From Haloferax litoreum (GTDB taxonomy: Archaea > Halobacteriota > Halobacteria > Halobacteriales > Haloferacaceae): a DNA stretch of 64,000 nt. Location: contig NZ_WKJO01000001.1 of the NCBI RefSeq assembly GCF_009674605.1, forward strand, positions 1,116,001-1,180,000, read 5' to 3'. Shown here one piece after another: positions 33,209-41,557 of this stretch. The notes beneath the pieces are model-generated. The model saw only the letters and a list, made by a program, of their open reading frames with translations, searched no databases and was not told the origin of the DNA. A program made the translations under genes and the position numbers. Every line of letters begins with the position of its first letter. The first letter of the stretch is position 1.

Positions 33209-34675
33209 TTAGCCGGCACTCGCGTCCGCGTCGATGACGCTCTCTTTCCACGTGCCGCGGGTGAACCACGCCGTCGCAGCGATGGCACCGAGTATCTGTC
33301 CGACAGCCATGCCAAGCCAGATACCCGTTTCCGCGAACCCGAACTGGAACGACAGCAGGTAGACGGTGGGAACTCGGCCAAGCCAGAGCGCGAGCAGCGA
33401 GAAACTGAGGGCAGTCTTCGTGTTTCCGGCACCGCGGTACGCACCGAGAACGACCTGCAAAACGCCGATGAAGCCGAACTCGAAGGCACGAATCCGGACG
33501 TACTCGACACCCAAGTCGATGGTCTGGGCGGCGGACTCGGTGCCGGTCGAGATGAAGAACGCGACGATTGGTTCGGCGAAGAGGTAGGCGACGACGCCGA
33601 TGACGACCATCACGCTCGCGCCGACTTTCGCTGCCAACCAGACGGCGCTCTCGGCGCGGTCAGGTTTCTGCGCACCGAGGTTTTGCCCGACGATGGTGTT
33701 GGTCGCACGGCCGAGGCCGAGTGCAGGGAGGAACACCAGCGACGTGAGGCGGTTACCGAGGCCGAACGCGGCGACGACTTCCGGTGCGAACGTGACGACC
33801 ATCGCGGTGAGGGTGATGAACCCGAGCGCCGTCGCCGACTGCTCGATAGCACTCGGAACGCCGATATCGACGATTTTCTTGATGTACTCGAACTGTGGTC
33901 GGAAGTCCGAGAGCTGAACGTCCGGACCGGCGGAGGTACCGAAGATGACGTAGATGCCGATGACGGTGGCGACGCCGCGTGAGAGAACCGTCGCGTACGC
34001 TGCCCCGGCCACTTCGAGGCCGTCGAACCCTGTCGCAGCGAAGAGACTCGTTTCGAGGCCCCGGAGGCCGAGCATACCGAACAGCGGGTTGGACTCGAAG
34101 CCGAAGATGAAGATGGGGTCGATGACGACGTTGATGACGACGCTGATGAACATCACGACCATCGGGGCGCGGGTGTTCCCGTACCCGCGCATGAGCGCGG
34201 AGAAGACGAAGAAGCCAAAGAGGAACGGTAACCCGAGGAAGAACACGCGCATGTAGTCGCCGGCGAGGGGGATGACCTGACCTGCGGTCGCTGGCGAACT
34301 CGGGAGGACGCCGAGCATCGCGTCGGTGGCAAAGAATCCGATGATACCCACGGTGATGGCGATGAGGGTGATGAACGTGAGCGTCTGGCCGGCGACAGTG
34401 CCGGCGGAGCCTTCACTCTTCGCGCCGGTGTACTGGGCGACGAGCGTACTCCCTGCGACGGTGAAACCTCCGCCCACGGAGATGAGGAGGAAGATGAGCG
34501 GGAACGCGAGGCTGATAGCGGCGACGGCGTCAGTCGAGAGGCGACCAAGCCACACCGTGTCGGCGAGGTTGTAGGCCACCTGGAGGAGTTCGGTGACGAT
34601 AATCGGCCACGCCAGTTCGAACATTGGACGTTTGAGGTCACCCTCGGTGAGGGAACCTCCTTCGGGGACAGACAC
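33209..34675 (-). CDS. MATE-family efflux transporter
   Basis: This is a 488-residue membrane exporter of the MATE family in the MOP superfamily. Twelve hydrophobic segments are visible. LKRPMFELAWPIIVTELLQVAYNLADTVWLGRLSTDAVAAISLAFP at residues 14-59 is the conserved start with the buried aspartate in AD(T/M). The mirrored motif LPALGLGRATNTIVGQNLGA near 310 begins the second half. MATE proteins export cationic drugs or organic compounds in exchange for sodium or protons. It is next to tRNA-Arg and shows no functional link to its neighbours. Confidence 0.9.
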   Translation of the reverse strand: MSVPEGGSLTEGDLKRPMFELAWPIIVTELLQVAYNLADTVWLGRLSTDAVAAISLAFPLIFLLISVGGGFTVAGSTLVAQYTGAKSEGSAGTVAGQTLTFITLIAITVGIIGFFATDAMLGVLPSSPATAGQVIPLAGDYMRVFFLGLPFLFGFFVFSALMRGYGNTRAPMVVMFISVVINVVIDPIFIFGFESNPLFGMLGLRGLETSLFAATGFDGLEVAGAAYATVLSRGVATVIGIYVIFGTSAGPDVQLSDFRPQFEYIKKIVDIGVPSAIEQSATALGFITLTAMVVTFAPEVVAAFGLGNRLTSLVFLPALGLGRATNTIVGQNLGAQKPDRAESAVWLAAKVGASVMVVIGVVAYLFAEPIVAFFISTGTESAAQTIDLGVEYVRIRAFEFGFIGVLQVVLGAYRGAGNTKTALSFSLLALWLGRVPTVYLLSFQFGFAETGIWLGMAVGQILGAIAATAWFTRGTWKESVIDADASAG

Positions 34676-34863
34676 TGAACCTGTGAGACACGCGGCGTGC
34701 GTTTCAAGGCGTCGATAATTCTCTCAGGATGTCGCCGTGGGCGACTACGAATATCGGTAGCTGGCGAGGCAGGATTCAAGACTCGAGACGGCAGAACCGA
34801 CTCGCAGAGCGAAGCGAAGAATCGGCACGCGAGCGCGAGAAAACGAATGGTGGGTTCGAGTCG

Positions 34864-35448
34864 TTACGGTGCTTCGCCAGTCTCGATGGCGAAGTCGGCC
34901 TTCGGGTAGGCCACACACGTCAGGGTGTATCCGTTCTCCATCTCGTCGTCGGAGAGGGTCTCCTGCGTGTGGTGAGTCACGTACTCTTCGGCGGGGCCGT
35001 TGGTAATCTTCCCGGCACAGGAGACACACGAACCTTGACGGCACGCGTACGGGAGGTCCATCCCTGCGTCTTCACCTTGGTCGAGCACCGTCTGGTTGCT
35101 CGCCAGTTCGATGGTCTCGCCCTGCTTGACGAACTCGATTTCGAAGTATTCGACTTCGTCTTCGGGCATGTCCGCGGGACTCGGTTCTTCCTCTTCGGCT
35201 TCTTCGCCTTCGAGTTCGGCACCTTCTTCGCCACCGGCGATTGCACCAGCGACCGCGCCACCGCCGATGGAGCGGTTCATTGGTTCGGGGAAGTCGGTCT
35301 CCGGGACGGTCGCCGCACGGCGCTCGAGGACCTCTTGCGTGATGTCGGCGGTTGGTTCCCAACCGGTGCCCTTCGAGAAGTGCAGGGCGACGGCGAGGAG
35401 TACCAGGACTAATCCGGCCCCGACACCCACCAGACTGATGACTGCCAT
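34864..35448 (-). CDS. Membrane-anchored plant-type [2Fe-2S] ferredoxin
   Basis: This is a 194-residue protein. Residues 4-23 form one membrane segment. An acidic and Gly/Ala-rich linker (60-100, with GGGAVAGAIAGGEEGAELEGEE) leads to a ferredoxin domain (100-190). The ligands are Cys136, Cys141 and Cys144 in ACRQGSCVSC and Cys178 in LTCVAYPKADFAIET. EVEYFEIEFVKQGETIEL is the usual first strand pair. The domain would lie on one face of the membrane as a tethered electron carrier. It resembles ordinary haloarchaeal ferredoxin at the C-terminus but lacks its N-terminal insertion. Confidence 0.83.
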   Translation of the reverse strand: MAVISLVGVGAGLVLVLLAVALHFSKGTGWEPTADITQEVLERRAATVPETDFPEPMNRSIGGGAVAGAIAGGEEGAELEGEEAEEEEPSPADMPEDEVEYFEIEFVKQGETIELASNQTVLDQGEDAGMDLPYACRQGSCVSCAGKITNGPAEEYVTHHTQETLSDDEMENGYTLTCVAYPKADFAIETGEAP

Positions 35449-35618
35449 GAGGGCGGATATGGAGGGAGGGGTTAAGGAAATTGTGATTGTGCCGCCGTCT
35501 CCGAACTGTCAAATCCGCCGGGGAGACGGCGAAACTGCATAAGTTCCCACAATATTTCGGGGCGACCTGCAGACGGTCGGACTCGCGTCGCCGTAGGGTC
35601 GCGTTCGTGCTGTCGTGG

Positions 35619-36518
35619 TTAGTCGTCTTTCCGTGCGACTTCGTGGCGGCCGAACCCGTATCGAAGTCGGTTGGCGAGTCGTCGCGAGAATCGGTCGGCG
35701 GCGCGCGACCCGAAGCGCTCGGCGAGCGACTGGTAGATGAGCGGAACGGGAACTTCCTGTTCGAGCGCCTCTTGGACCGTCCACGTGCCAGTCGACCCGC
35801 CAGCGATGTGGTCGTCCACGTCGCCGAGGTCGGTTCCTTCCTCGCGGAACGCCTCTTCACAGAGTTCGAGGAGCCACGAACGGATGACTGCGCCGTTGTT
35901 CCACGTGCGTGCGACCGCTTCGAGGTTGAGGTCGTAGCGACCCTCGGCGAGCAGTTCGAATCCTTCGCCGTAGGCCTGCATCAGCGCGTACTCGACGCCG
36001 TTGTGGACCATCTTCACGTAGTGGCCAGACCCTGCTTCGCCCATCCGGTCGTGGCCGTCGGGATTGGTCGCGACGGCGTCGAAGACGGGCGTCATCTCGT
36101 CGTAGGCCCACTGTGGGCCCCCAATCATGAGTGAGAAGCCGAGTTCGGCACCGGCGGGACCGCCGGAGGTTCCACAGTCGAGGTACGCCGCGGAACACGC
36201 TTCGGCACGACGAACCGACGCCTCGAAGTGTGAGTTGCCGCCGTCGACGACCACGTCGTCTGCGTCGAGGTGCGGGTCGAGGTCGTCGAGCGTCGCGTCC
36301 ACCGCGTCGCCCGCGGGGACCATGAGCCAGATTCGCTTGTCGTCTCCGAGTCGGTCGGCGAGGTCAGCGACGCTCTCGGCGGGTTCTGCGCCCGCGTCTG
36401 CCGCTGCTGCGACTGCCTCTTCGGAGAGGTCGAAGGCGACGACCTCGTGCCCGGCATCGAGCACTCGGTCGACGACGATGCGCCCCATACGGCCGAGGCC
36501 GATGACGCCTAGTTGCAT
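35619..36518 (-). CDS. gnd: 6-phosphogluconate dehydrogenase (NAD-type, short archaeal form)
   Basis: This is a 299-residue oxidative pentose phosphate pathway enzyme. It oxidises and decarboxylates 6-phosphogluconate to ribulose 5-phosphate. The Rossmann motif MQLGVIGLGRMGRIVV opens the protein. VVDGGNSHFEASVRR near 89, the substrate-binding CGTSGGPAGAELGFSLMIGG near 120 and the catalytic lysine region HYVKMVHNGVEYALMQAYGE near 168 are all present. The length matches the short, GndA/YqeC-like form known from Haloferax rather than the 470-residue bacterial type. ATG 36518 begins exactly at the Rossmann strand. A haloarchaeal oxidative pentose phosphate pathway uses this enzyme. Confidence 0.93.
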   Translation of the reverse strand: MQLGVIGLGRMGRIVVDRVLDAGHEVVAFDLSEEAVAAAADAGAEPAESVADLADRLGDDKRIWLMVPAGDAVDATLDDLDPHLDADDVVVDGGNSHFEASVRRAEACSAAYLDCGTSGGPAGAELGFSLMIGGPQWAYDEMTPVFDAVATNPDGHDRMGEAGSGHYVKMVHNGVEYALMQAYGEGFELLAEGRYDLNLEAVARTWNNGAVIRSWLLELCEEAFREEGTDLGDVDDHIAGGSTGTWTVQEALEQEVPVPLIYQSLAERFGSRAADRFSRRLANRLRYGFGRHEVARKDD

Positions 36519-36600
36519 GCGACGGAGTCGTCTTCGGGGGGAGGTAGTGGTTGTGGTTTGGCGCGCAGGACGAACGAGTCGACCCGGTCGAACTCGTCCT

Positions 36601-37473
36601 TCAGAGTCGGTCGAGTATCGCATCCGACAGGAGGCCACCGGCGCCGGCGTCGACCCGGAAGAACAGTTCGGGTTCGATGAGTTCGACTTCGAGGAGGACG
36701 AAGTCGCCGTCTCGTTCGACGCCGTCGACGCGGGCGTACAGCGGACGGTCGCCGTCCATCTCGTCGGCAACCGCGTCGACGACGTCTCTCGCGTGCTCAC
36801 GGAGTGACTCGCTCGGTGTCTCGACGTGGACGCTTCCACCGTGTTTCTCCTGGACACGGTAATCTCCGGACTCCGGGCGTTTGACGACAGCGTGGCTGAA
36901 CCCGTCGCCGAAGAACACGAGCGACCACTCACCGTCGGTGATGTCGTCGGCGAACTCTTGGACGAGCACGTCCTTCCGTGCGACGAGTGACTCGACCCAC
37001 GACTGCTCTGCTTCGGCGTCCTCGCGGCCGATTCGCTTCGTCTCGAACGCGCCGGCGCTCACCGCGGGTTTGACGACGAGTTCGTCCCACCCTCTGTCGT
37101 CGAAGACCGACGTGAGCGACACGTCACCACCCTGTTCGACGTACTCGGTCGGGAGCGTCGAGATGCCGTGACGCTCCAAGTCACGCAGGTAGAACTTGTG
37201 GCTGTTCCAGCGGAGTGTCTCGACCGAGTTCAACACTGTACAGGACGAGGTGTCGAGTTCATCGACCCACGCGGTGAACTCGTCGGGCCGTTTGTAGTAG
37301 TCCCAAATCGACCTGACGACGACGGCGTCGTAGTCGCTCCACTCGACAGTCTCGTCGGACCAGACGGTCGGTTCTGCGGTCACACCTCGGTCGCGAAGTG
37401 CGTCGAGAAACGACGCGTCGTCGTCGACGAGCGAGGGGAGTTCTTCACAGGTGGCGAGTGCGATGGAGGTCAC
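36601..37473 (-). CDS. ATP-grasp domain protein
   Basis: This is a protein of about 290 residues from GTG 37473. The N-terminus SIALATCEELPSLVDDDASFLDALRDRGV and YDAVVVRSIWDYYKRPDEF match a family of ATP-grasp proteins related to RimK/glutathione synthetase. The ATP-grasp core includes ELVVKPAVSAGAFETKRI near 138, VLVQEFADDITDGEWSLVFF near 173 and the metal-binding end DFVLLEVELIEPELFFRVD near 261. The enzymes ligate a carboxylate to an amine or thiol; the substrate here is unknown. ATG-only starts would give longer proteins through low-quality sequence. Confidence 0.8.
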   Translation of the reverse strand: MTSIALATCEELPSLVDDDASFLDALRDRGVTAEPTVWSDETVEWSDYDAVVVRSIWDYYKRPDEFTAWVDELDTSSCTVLNSVETLRWNSHKFYLRDLERHGISTLPTEYVEQGGDVSLTSVFDDRGWDELVVKPAVSAGAFETKRIGREDAEAEQSWVESLVARKDVLVQEFADDITDGEWSLVFFGDGFSHAVVKRPESGDYRVQEKHGGSVHVETPSESLREHARDVVDAVADEMDGDRPLYARVDGVERDGDFVLLEVELIEPELFFRVDAGAGGLLSDAILDRL

Positions 37474-37584
37474 GGGAGGGAGTGTCGCACGTCGGGCGAT
37501 AAACGTTCTGTCACGATTCTCGGATTTAGGTGCGAAACGGTCGCCAGACGCCGACGTTTTTACTGCCCCCCGCGAGGGTCGCGT

Positions 37585-38685
37585 ATGGACGAACGTATCT
37601 ACGAGCATGCCGAGGTACTCGTCGATTGGAGCGCACGAATCGAGGCCGGCGACGACGTGGTCGTCTCGGTCGGTGAGGGCGCTCACGACCTCGCTGTCGC
37701 CGTCGCCGAGGCACTCGGTGAACGCGGCGCGAACGTCGTCACGACCTACGCATCAGAAGAAGTTCAGCGCGCGTACCTGCGCGCACACGCCGGCGACTTC
37801 GAACTCCCCGACCACGAACTCGCACTCTACGAGGCGGCCGATTCGGTCCTCTTCCTCGGGGGCACGCGAAACACGGCCACGACGGCAGACGTGCCAACCG
37901 AGACACGACAAGCCTACGGCCGCGCGACTGAGGCGGTTCGCGAGGCCCGTATGGCGACCGACTGGGTTTCGACGGTCCACCCGACGCGCTCGATGGCCCA
38001 ACAGGCCGGTATGTCCTACGAGGAGTACGCCGATTTCGTCTACGATGCCATCCTCCGGGACTGGGAGGCCCTCGCAGACGAGATGGCGAACATGAAAGAG
38101 ATTCTCGACGACGGCTCAGAGGTCCGAATCGTCAAGGAAGACACCGACCTCACGATGTCTATCGAGGGTCGGACAGCGGTCAACTCCGGTGCGTCTGTCG
38201 TCTACGACTCACACAACCTCCCGTCCGGCGAGGTGTTCACCGCACCCGTCGAAGACGCCGTCGAGGGGGAGGTGTTCTTCGACGTGCCGATGACGCTCGA
38301 AGGTCAGCGTGTCGAGAACGTCCACCTCACGTTCGACGGCGGCGAAGTCGTAGACTTCAGCGCGGGGCAGGGTGAAGAGGCACTCGCCGGCATCCTCGAT
38401 ACCGACGAGGGTGCACGCCGTCTCGGAGAACTCGGTATCGGAATGAACCGCGGTATCGACCGCTTTACCGACAGTATCCTCTTCGACGAGAAGATGGGCG
38501 ACACCATCCACCTCGCCGTCGGGCGCGCCTACGACGCCTGTCTCCCCGAGGGTGAAGATGGGAACCAGTCTGCAGTCCACGTAGACATGATAACCGACAT
38601 GAGCGAAGACTCGCGCATCGAAGTCGACGGCGAAGTCGTCCAACGCAACGGGACGTTCCGCTGGGAAGAGGGGTTCGAAGGCTGA
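37585..38685 (+). CDS. M29-family aminopeptidase (leucyl aminopeptidase T-like)
   Basis: This is a 366-residue cytoplasmic metallopeptidase. The C-terminal half carries the M29 pattern: NLPSGEVFTAPVEDAVEGEVFFD near 212 (metal ligand glutamate), ELGIGMNRGIDRFTDSILFDEKMGDTIHLAVGRAY near 283 (glutamate and histidine ligands), and VHVDMITDM near 330 (His and Asp ligands). TTTTTACTG-like TATA sequence at 37556-37565 ends about 20 bases before ATG 37585, so the transcript is probably leaderless. It removes N-terminal residues from peptides in general turnover. Confidence 0.9.
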   Translation: MDERIYEHAEVLVDWSARIEAGDDVVVSVGEGAHDLAVAVAEALGERGANVVTTYASEEVQRAYLRAHAGDFELPDHELALYEAADSVLFLGGTRNTATTADVPTETRQAYGRATEAVREARMATDWVSTVHPTRSMAQQAGMSYEEYADFVYDAILRDWEALADEMANMKEILDDGSEVRIVKEDTDLTMSIEGRTAVNSGASVVYDSHNLPSGEVFTAPVEDAVEGEVFFDVPMTLEGQRVENVHLTFDGGEVVDFSAGQGEEALAGILDTDEGARRLGELGIGMNRGIDRFTDSILFDEKMGDTIHLAVGRAYDACLPEGEDGNQSAVHVDMITDMSEDSRIEVDGEVVQRNGTFRWEEGFEG

Positions 38686-38794
38686 GACGCTCGTAGCGCT
38701 CACTCCCAACGTGTCAGAATAATAGTCTACTATCTGGCACCGTCACGTGGTAACTATGCGCCTACCAAAGTACGCTGACAGACTAATTTTTTCT

Positions 38795-39628
38795 ATGACA
38801 CAATCTGGCCGGACGAGGCGGCGGTTCCTTCAACTGGCGGGGAGTGGCACAGTTCTCAGCCTCGCTGGGTGTCTTGGTGGCGGTGGGTCGCAAGAGACTG
38901 AGACGACGACCACCGGGCAGATGACTGAGGAAGAACACGAAGAGGAACGTCCAGAGGGCGTCTCTGAGGAGGAGTTCGAGCGCGGACCGGTCCCAGAGGC
39001 GTATCGGACCGCGTTGTCACAGGCGAACGAGGAGCGTGACCCGGACCGACTGCTCGCGAAGGAGGACGTCCAATTCCAGGAGGCAGACGCAGCGTTCGAG
39101 GCGGGACTCGCCGTCGAAGGGACAGACTGCGGGAACTGTGCGGAGTACATCCCGGACAAGAACGGCGACGGGTTCGGTGCGTGCGCGAAAGTCGAAGGCT
39201 ACGTCGACCCCGAAGACTGGTGCGTCCTCTGGGAGTCTATCGAAGACGCAGAAGCGGAAGCAGAGCAGACGGCGGAAGGAGAAGGACAAGACCACGAGGA
39301 GGAACTCCCGGAAGGCGTCTCCGAAGAGGAGTTCGAGCGCGGACCGGTCCCAGAGGCGTATCGGACCGCGTTGTCACAGGCGAACGAGGAGCGTGACCCG
39401 GACCGCTTGTTCACGAAGGAGGAAGTTCAGTTCCAGGAAGCGAAGGACGCCGTCGCAGCAGGGTTCGCCGACGAAGGCAGCGACTGTGGGAACTGTGCGG
39501 AGTACATCCCGGACAAGAACGGCGACGGGTTCGGGGCGTGCGCGAAAGTCGAGGGGTACATCGACCCCGAAGACTGGTGTGCCGTCTGGGAGTCTATCGA
39601 AGACGCAGAAGCAGAACAAGAGAGCTAA
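38795..39628 (+). CDS. Lipoprotein with two tandem HiPIP-like iron-sulfur domains
   Basis: This is a 277-residue exported protein from ATG 38795. It has a Tat motif (RTRRRFLQ at 6-13) and a lipobox ending SLAGC at Cys26. Two near-identical 119-residue modules follow. Each has four cysteines spaced C-x2-C-x14-C-x12-C (112, 115, 130, 143 and 231, 234, 249, 262) with a DWC-x2-W ending, which fits high-potential iron-sulfur proteins, the soluble carriers of one [4Fe-4S] cluster. A predicted product therefore carries two clusters on one polypeptide. A start at 38756 (fits a TATA-like AATAATAG at 38719-38726) would add 13 residues. It stands alone before a small zinc-ribbon gene on the other strand. 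Confidence 0.8.
   Translation: MTQSGRTRRRFLQLAGSGTVLSLAGCLGGGGSQETETTTTGQMTEEEHEEERPEGVSEEEFERGPVPEAYRTALSQANEERDPDRLLAKEDVQFQEADAAFEAGLAVEGTDCGNCAEYIPDKNGDGFGACAKVEGYVDPEDWCVLWESIEDAEAEAEQTAEGEGQDHEEELPEGVSEEEFERGPVPEAYRTALSQANEERDPDRLFTKEEVQFQEAKDAVAAGFADEGSDCGNCAEYIPDKNGDGFGACAKVEGYIDPEDWCAVWESIEDAEAEQES
38969..39405 (+). repeat. Pair of 80-bp identical direct repeats within the HiPIP gene
   Basis: Bases 38969-39048 and 39326-39405 are identical over 80 positions, offset by 357 bases (119 codons). A second near-perfect block, about 39131-39180 and 39488-39537, has the same offset. Identity at synonymous positions shows a recent in-frame duplication or ongoing gene conversion between the two HiPIP modules. 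Confidence 0.9.
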
Positions 39629-39635
39629 CTCGGAT

Positions 39636-39890
39636 TTACTCTTGAGCCACCCCGATGTGCTTCAGCATCCCGCCACAGCGGGGACACAGTTGTTCGTGGA
39701 CGCCGTGTCCAGAGCGGTAGCCACACGAGACACACTCGTACCACGCCCGTTCGACGAGCGCTTCGGTCGGTCGTTCGACCAGTTCTTCGGGGCGGCGTTC
39801 GGCCAGTTCGGCCGGTTCCGGTTCGACGAGTTCTCTCGACTCCGCTTCCACGAGGTCTGTTGGCTCGCGTGTGGTGATATCGTCAGTCAT
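39636..39890 (-). CDS. Rubrerythrin-like small zinc-ribbon protein
   Basis: This is an 84-residue protein. The C-terminal 35 residues WYECVSCGYRSGHGVHEQLCPRCGGMLKHIG form a rubredoxin-like zinc ribbon with two CxxC pairs 13 residues apart. The N-terminal half is acidic and rich in LVE/ELAERRPEELVER repeats that look disordered or helical. In haloarchaea such proteins are often annotated as rubrerythrin-like domain-containing protein. Its role is unknown. It lies convergent with the HiPIP gene with 7 bases between. Confidence 0.72.
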   Translation of the reverse strand: MTDDITTREPTDLVEAESRELVEPEPAELAERRPEELVERPTEALVERAWYECVSCGYRSGHGVHEQLCPRCGGMLKHIGVAQE

Positions 39891-40014
39891 GCGTGTCCAT
39901 ACGCTGTGCTAGGAGTTAACTGTTGACACAGACGTTCTCAGGCGTAATCGTTCCGAATTCAGGCGTTACGCGGGGTTTCGCCCGGACTGGTCCCGAGACA
40001 CGCTTTCGACGTAC

Positions 40015-40023
40015 TTTTTATCC
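40015..40023 (+). promoter_or_regulatory. TATA box of the S6e gene
   Basis: TTTTTATCC, about 25 bases before the S6e ATG at 40044, is a typical haloarchaeal TATA box and implies a nearly leaderless ribosomal-protein transcript. Confidence 0.6.
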
Positions 40024-40043
40024 GCGACCGTTTTCATCCGCGC

Positions 40044-40448
40044 ATGGCAGAATTCATGGTCGTCGTCGCCGACCCCGACTCCGGCGAGACCCACCAGTTC
40101 GACGTCGAAGGACAGGACGCAAACCGATTCCTCGGCCGTGACCTCGGTGACGAGGTCGACGGCGGTGCCGTCGGCCTCGACGGATTCACGCTCGAACTGA
40201 CGGGCGGGTCCGACAAGGCTGGTCGTCCGATGCACCCCGAAGTCCCCGGTTCGAACCTCAAGGAAATCCTCAGCGAAGGCGGTATCGGCTACGCCCCGTC
40301 CCGTGACGGCGAGCGCAAGCGTGTCACCGTCCGCGGCCGTCAGGTCTCCGAAGAGACCGTCCAAATCAACGCGAAAGTCGTCGAAGGCGGCGACGTCGCC
40401 GCCGCACTCGGCGAAGACGACGACGACGAAGAAGAAGCAGACGAGTAA
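40044..40448 (+). CDS. rps6e: 30S ribosomal protein S6e
   Basis: This is a 134-residue archaeal/eukaryotic small-subunit protein. The diagnostic region [24 protein letters not shown] followed by [20 protein letters not shown]-type sequence (here [20 protein letters not shown]) is fully conserved, then [20 protein letters not shown]. The acidic C-terminal tail ([10 protein letters not shown]) is the haloarchaeal adaptation. A leaderless promoter precedes it. It is followed by a DUF-family gene on the same strand, 21 bases on. Confidence 0.97.
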   Translation: MAEFMVVVADPDSGETHQFDVEGQDANRFLGRDLGDEVDGGAVGLDGFTLELTGGSDKAGRPMHPEVPGSNLKEILSEGGIGYAPSRDGERKRVTVRGRQVSEETVQINAKVVEGGDVAAALGEDDDDEEEADE

Positions 40449-40469
40449 GCTTTCTCGCTACTCTCTTTC

Positions 40470-40907
40470 GTGCCCGAGCAACTACCATCCGACCATCCGT
40501 CGGTCCAGACGTTCCGCGCGAACATCGCCCGCAGCGGTGGCACTCGTCGCCCCTGTCTGCGCGTCCCTGACGAAGTCCCGGCCGCAGACGGCGACTTCGT
40601 TCGCCTCCACCTCGACGGAACGGCCTCCCACGCACGTCTCTCCGCCGACGCCTCTGGTCTCGTGATTCGCGGTGCGTACGACAACAAACGCCTCGCACGC
40701 TCGCCCGGCGAGGGTGAGAACCGCCTCGTGGAGTGGTGCCGCGAGAACGACCGCGGCCCAGACGATGCCGTCGAACTCGACTCGCTCGACGGTGGCTACC
40801 AGTTCGGTCTCCGCGTTCCGGGTGTTCGAACCGTCTACCGAATCACTGAACGGCCGAACGACTCGCTTTCGAGTATCGCGGAGAAGTTCGGCTTGTCGGA
40901 CGAGTAA
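40470..40907 (+). CDS. Conserved haloarchaeal protein of unknown function (DUF7112-like)
   Basis: This is a 145-residue protein from GTG 40470. The central SHARLSADASGLVIRGAYDNKRLARSP and WCRENDRGPDDAVELDSLDGGYQFGLRVPG look like a compact single domain conserved among haloarchaea; I recall it as DUF7112 but have not checked. It has no membrane segment or catalytic motif. It follows S6e by 21 bases, so is likely cotranscribed. The last four codons and the stop form the start of the tandem repeat array that follows. Confidence 0.75.
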   Translation: MPEQLPSDHPSVQTFRANIARSGGTRRPCLRVPDEVPAADGDFVRLHLDGTASHARLSADASGLVIRGAYDNKRLARSPGEGENRLVEWCRENDRGPDDAVELDSLDGGYQFGLRVPGVRTVYRITERPNDSLSSIAEKFGLSDE

Positions 40908-41050
40908 GTCGCTCGGCCGGTCCAATCTACCGGACGAGTAAGTCGCTCGGCCGGTCCAATACAACCGGGCGAGTACGTCGCTCGACCGGTCCAGTGCAAC
41001 CGGACGAGTACGTCGCTCGACCGGTCCAGTGCAACCGGACGAGTACGTCG
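40897..41050 (+). repeat. 4.4-copy 34-35 bp tandem repeat overlapping a gene end
   Basis: Units start at 40897, 40931, 40966, 41001 and 41036 (last partial, 15 bases). Each begins CGG(A/G)CGAGTA and contains GTCGCTCG(G/A)CCGGTCC. The first unit contains the stop codon of the preceding gene (GAG TAA), so the array seems to have grown from that gene's 3' end. Across each junction, CTCGxCCGGT and ACCGGxCGAG can pair as a stem of nine pairs with one mismatch and an eight-base or shorter loop, so transcripts would fold into a row of up to four hairpins. Units 1 and 2 are most alike, as are units 3 and 4. Confidence 0.85.
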
Positions 41051-41104
41051 TCTCCCCCACACAGATACACGCCGCTTTTACGGCCTGATTCCCCTAGGCG
41101 GGGT

Positions 41105-41533
41105 ATGAGCAAGGTAGCGGAGTACCTCGCGGGCGAACGTCTCGACGACGTGGCGCTCTTCCTGACACACGAGTATCTCGACAGCGAAGGCAAACTCCCG
41201 AACATGGGTGAGGAGGTCGAAAACGGGTACATCCTCGTCGTCCCCGGCGACGACGGACGCCGCGCGTTCGCCGCCGGGACGGGGATGGACGCGATGGAGT
41301 TCGCCCAGACGGCGATGGGCAACGACGGCGACATCGACCACGACCTGAGTAGTGGCACCTGCCCCGACGCGGCACCCGACGAGAACCACGAACCGAAGTT
41401 CATCTTCTCGTTCGCCGAGGCACAAAACGAGGAGGTCGGCGGTATCTACGAAGACGGCGACGTCGTCCACGCCTACGCGAAGTGCACCTGCGGGGCGACG
41501 TACTCCGACCGCTGGGTCGTCGACGACGAATAA
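41105..41533 (+). CDS. Conserved haloarchaeal protein of unknown function (DUF5807-like)
   Basis: This is a 142-residue acidic protein from ATG 41105. KVAEYLAGERLDDVALFLTHEYL opens it, GYILVVPGDDGRRAFAAGTGMDAMEFAQTAMG is a central conserved segment, and CTCGATYSDRWVVDDE ends it with a possible metal-binding CxC plus an upstream Cys. I recall the family as DUF5807 but have not checked. The TATA-like CTTTTACGG at 41073-41081 lies about 25 bases before the start, so a leaderless promoter is likely, just after the tandem repeat array. No function is known. Confidence 0.78.
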   Translation: MSKVAEYLAGERLDDVALFLTHEYLDSEGKLPNMGEEVENGYILVVPGDDGRRAFAAGTGMDAMEFAQTAMGNDGDIDHDLSSGTCPDAAPDENHEPKFIFSFAEAQNEEVGGIYEDGDVVHAYAKCTCGATYSDRWVVDDE

Positions 41534-41557
41534 CGCGACGACAGTTCAGAACCGGTT

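Noticed and set aside
40897-41050. The tandem repeat considered as a CRISPR array
   Set aside because: There are no unique spacers between units; units abut directly and include a gene's stop codon, and no cas genes are present.
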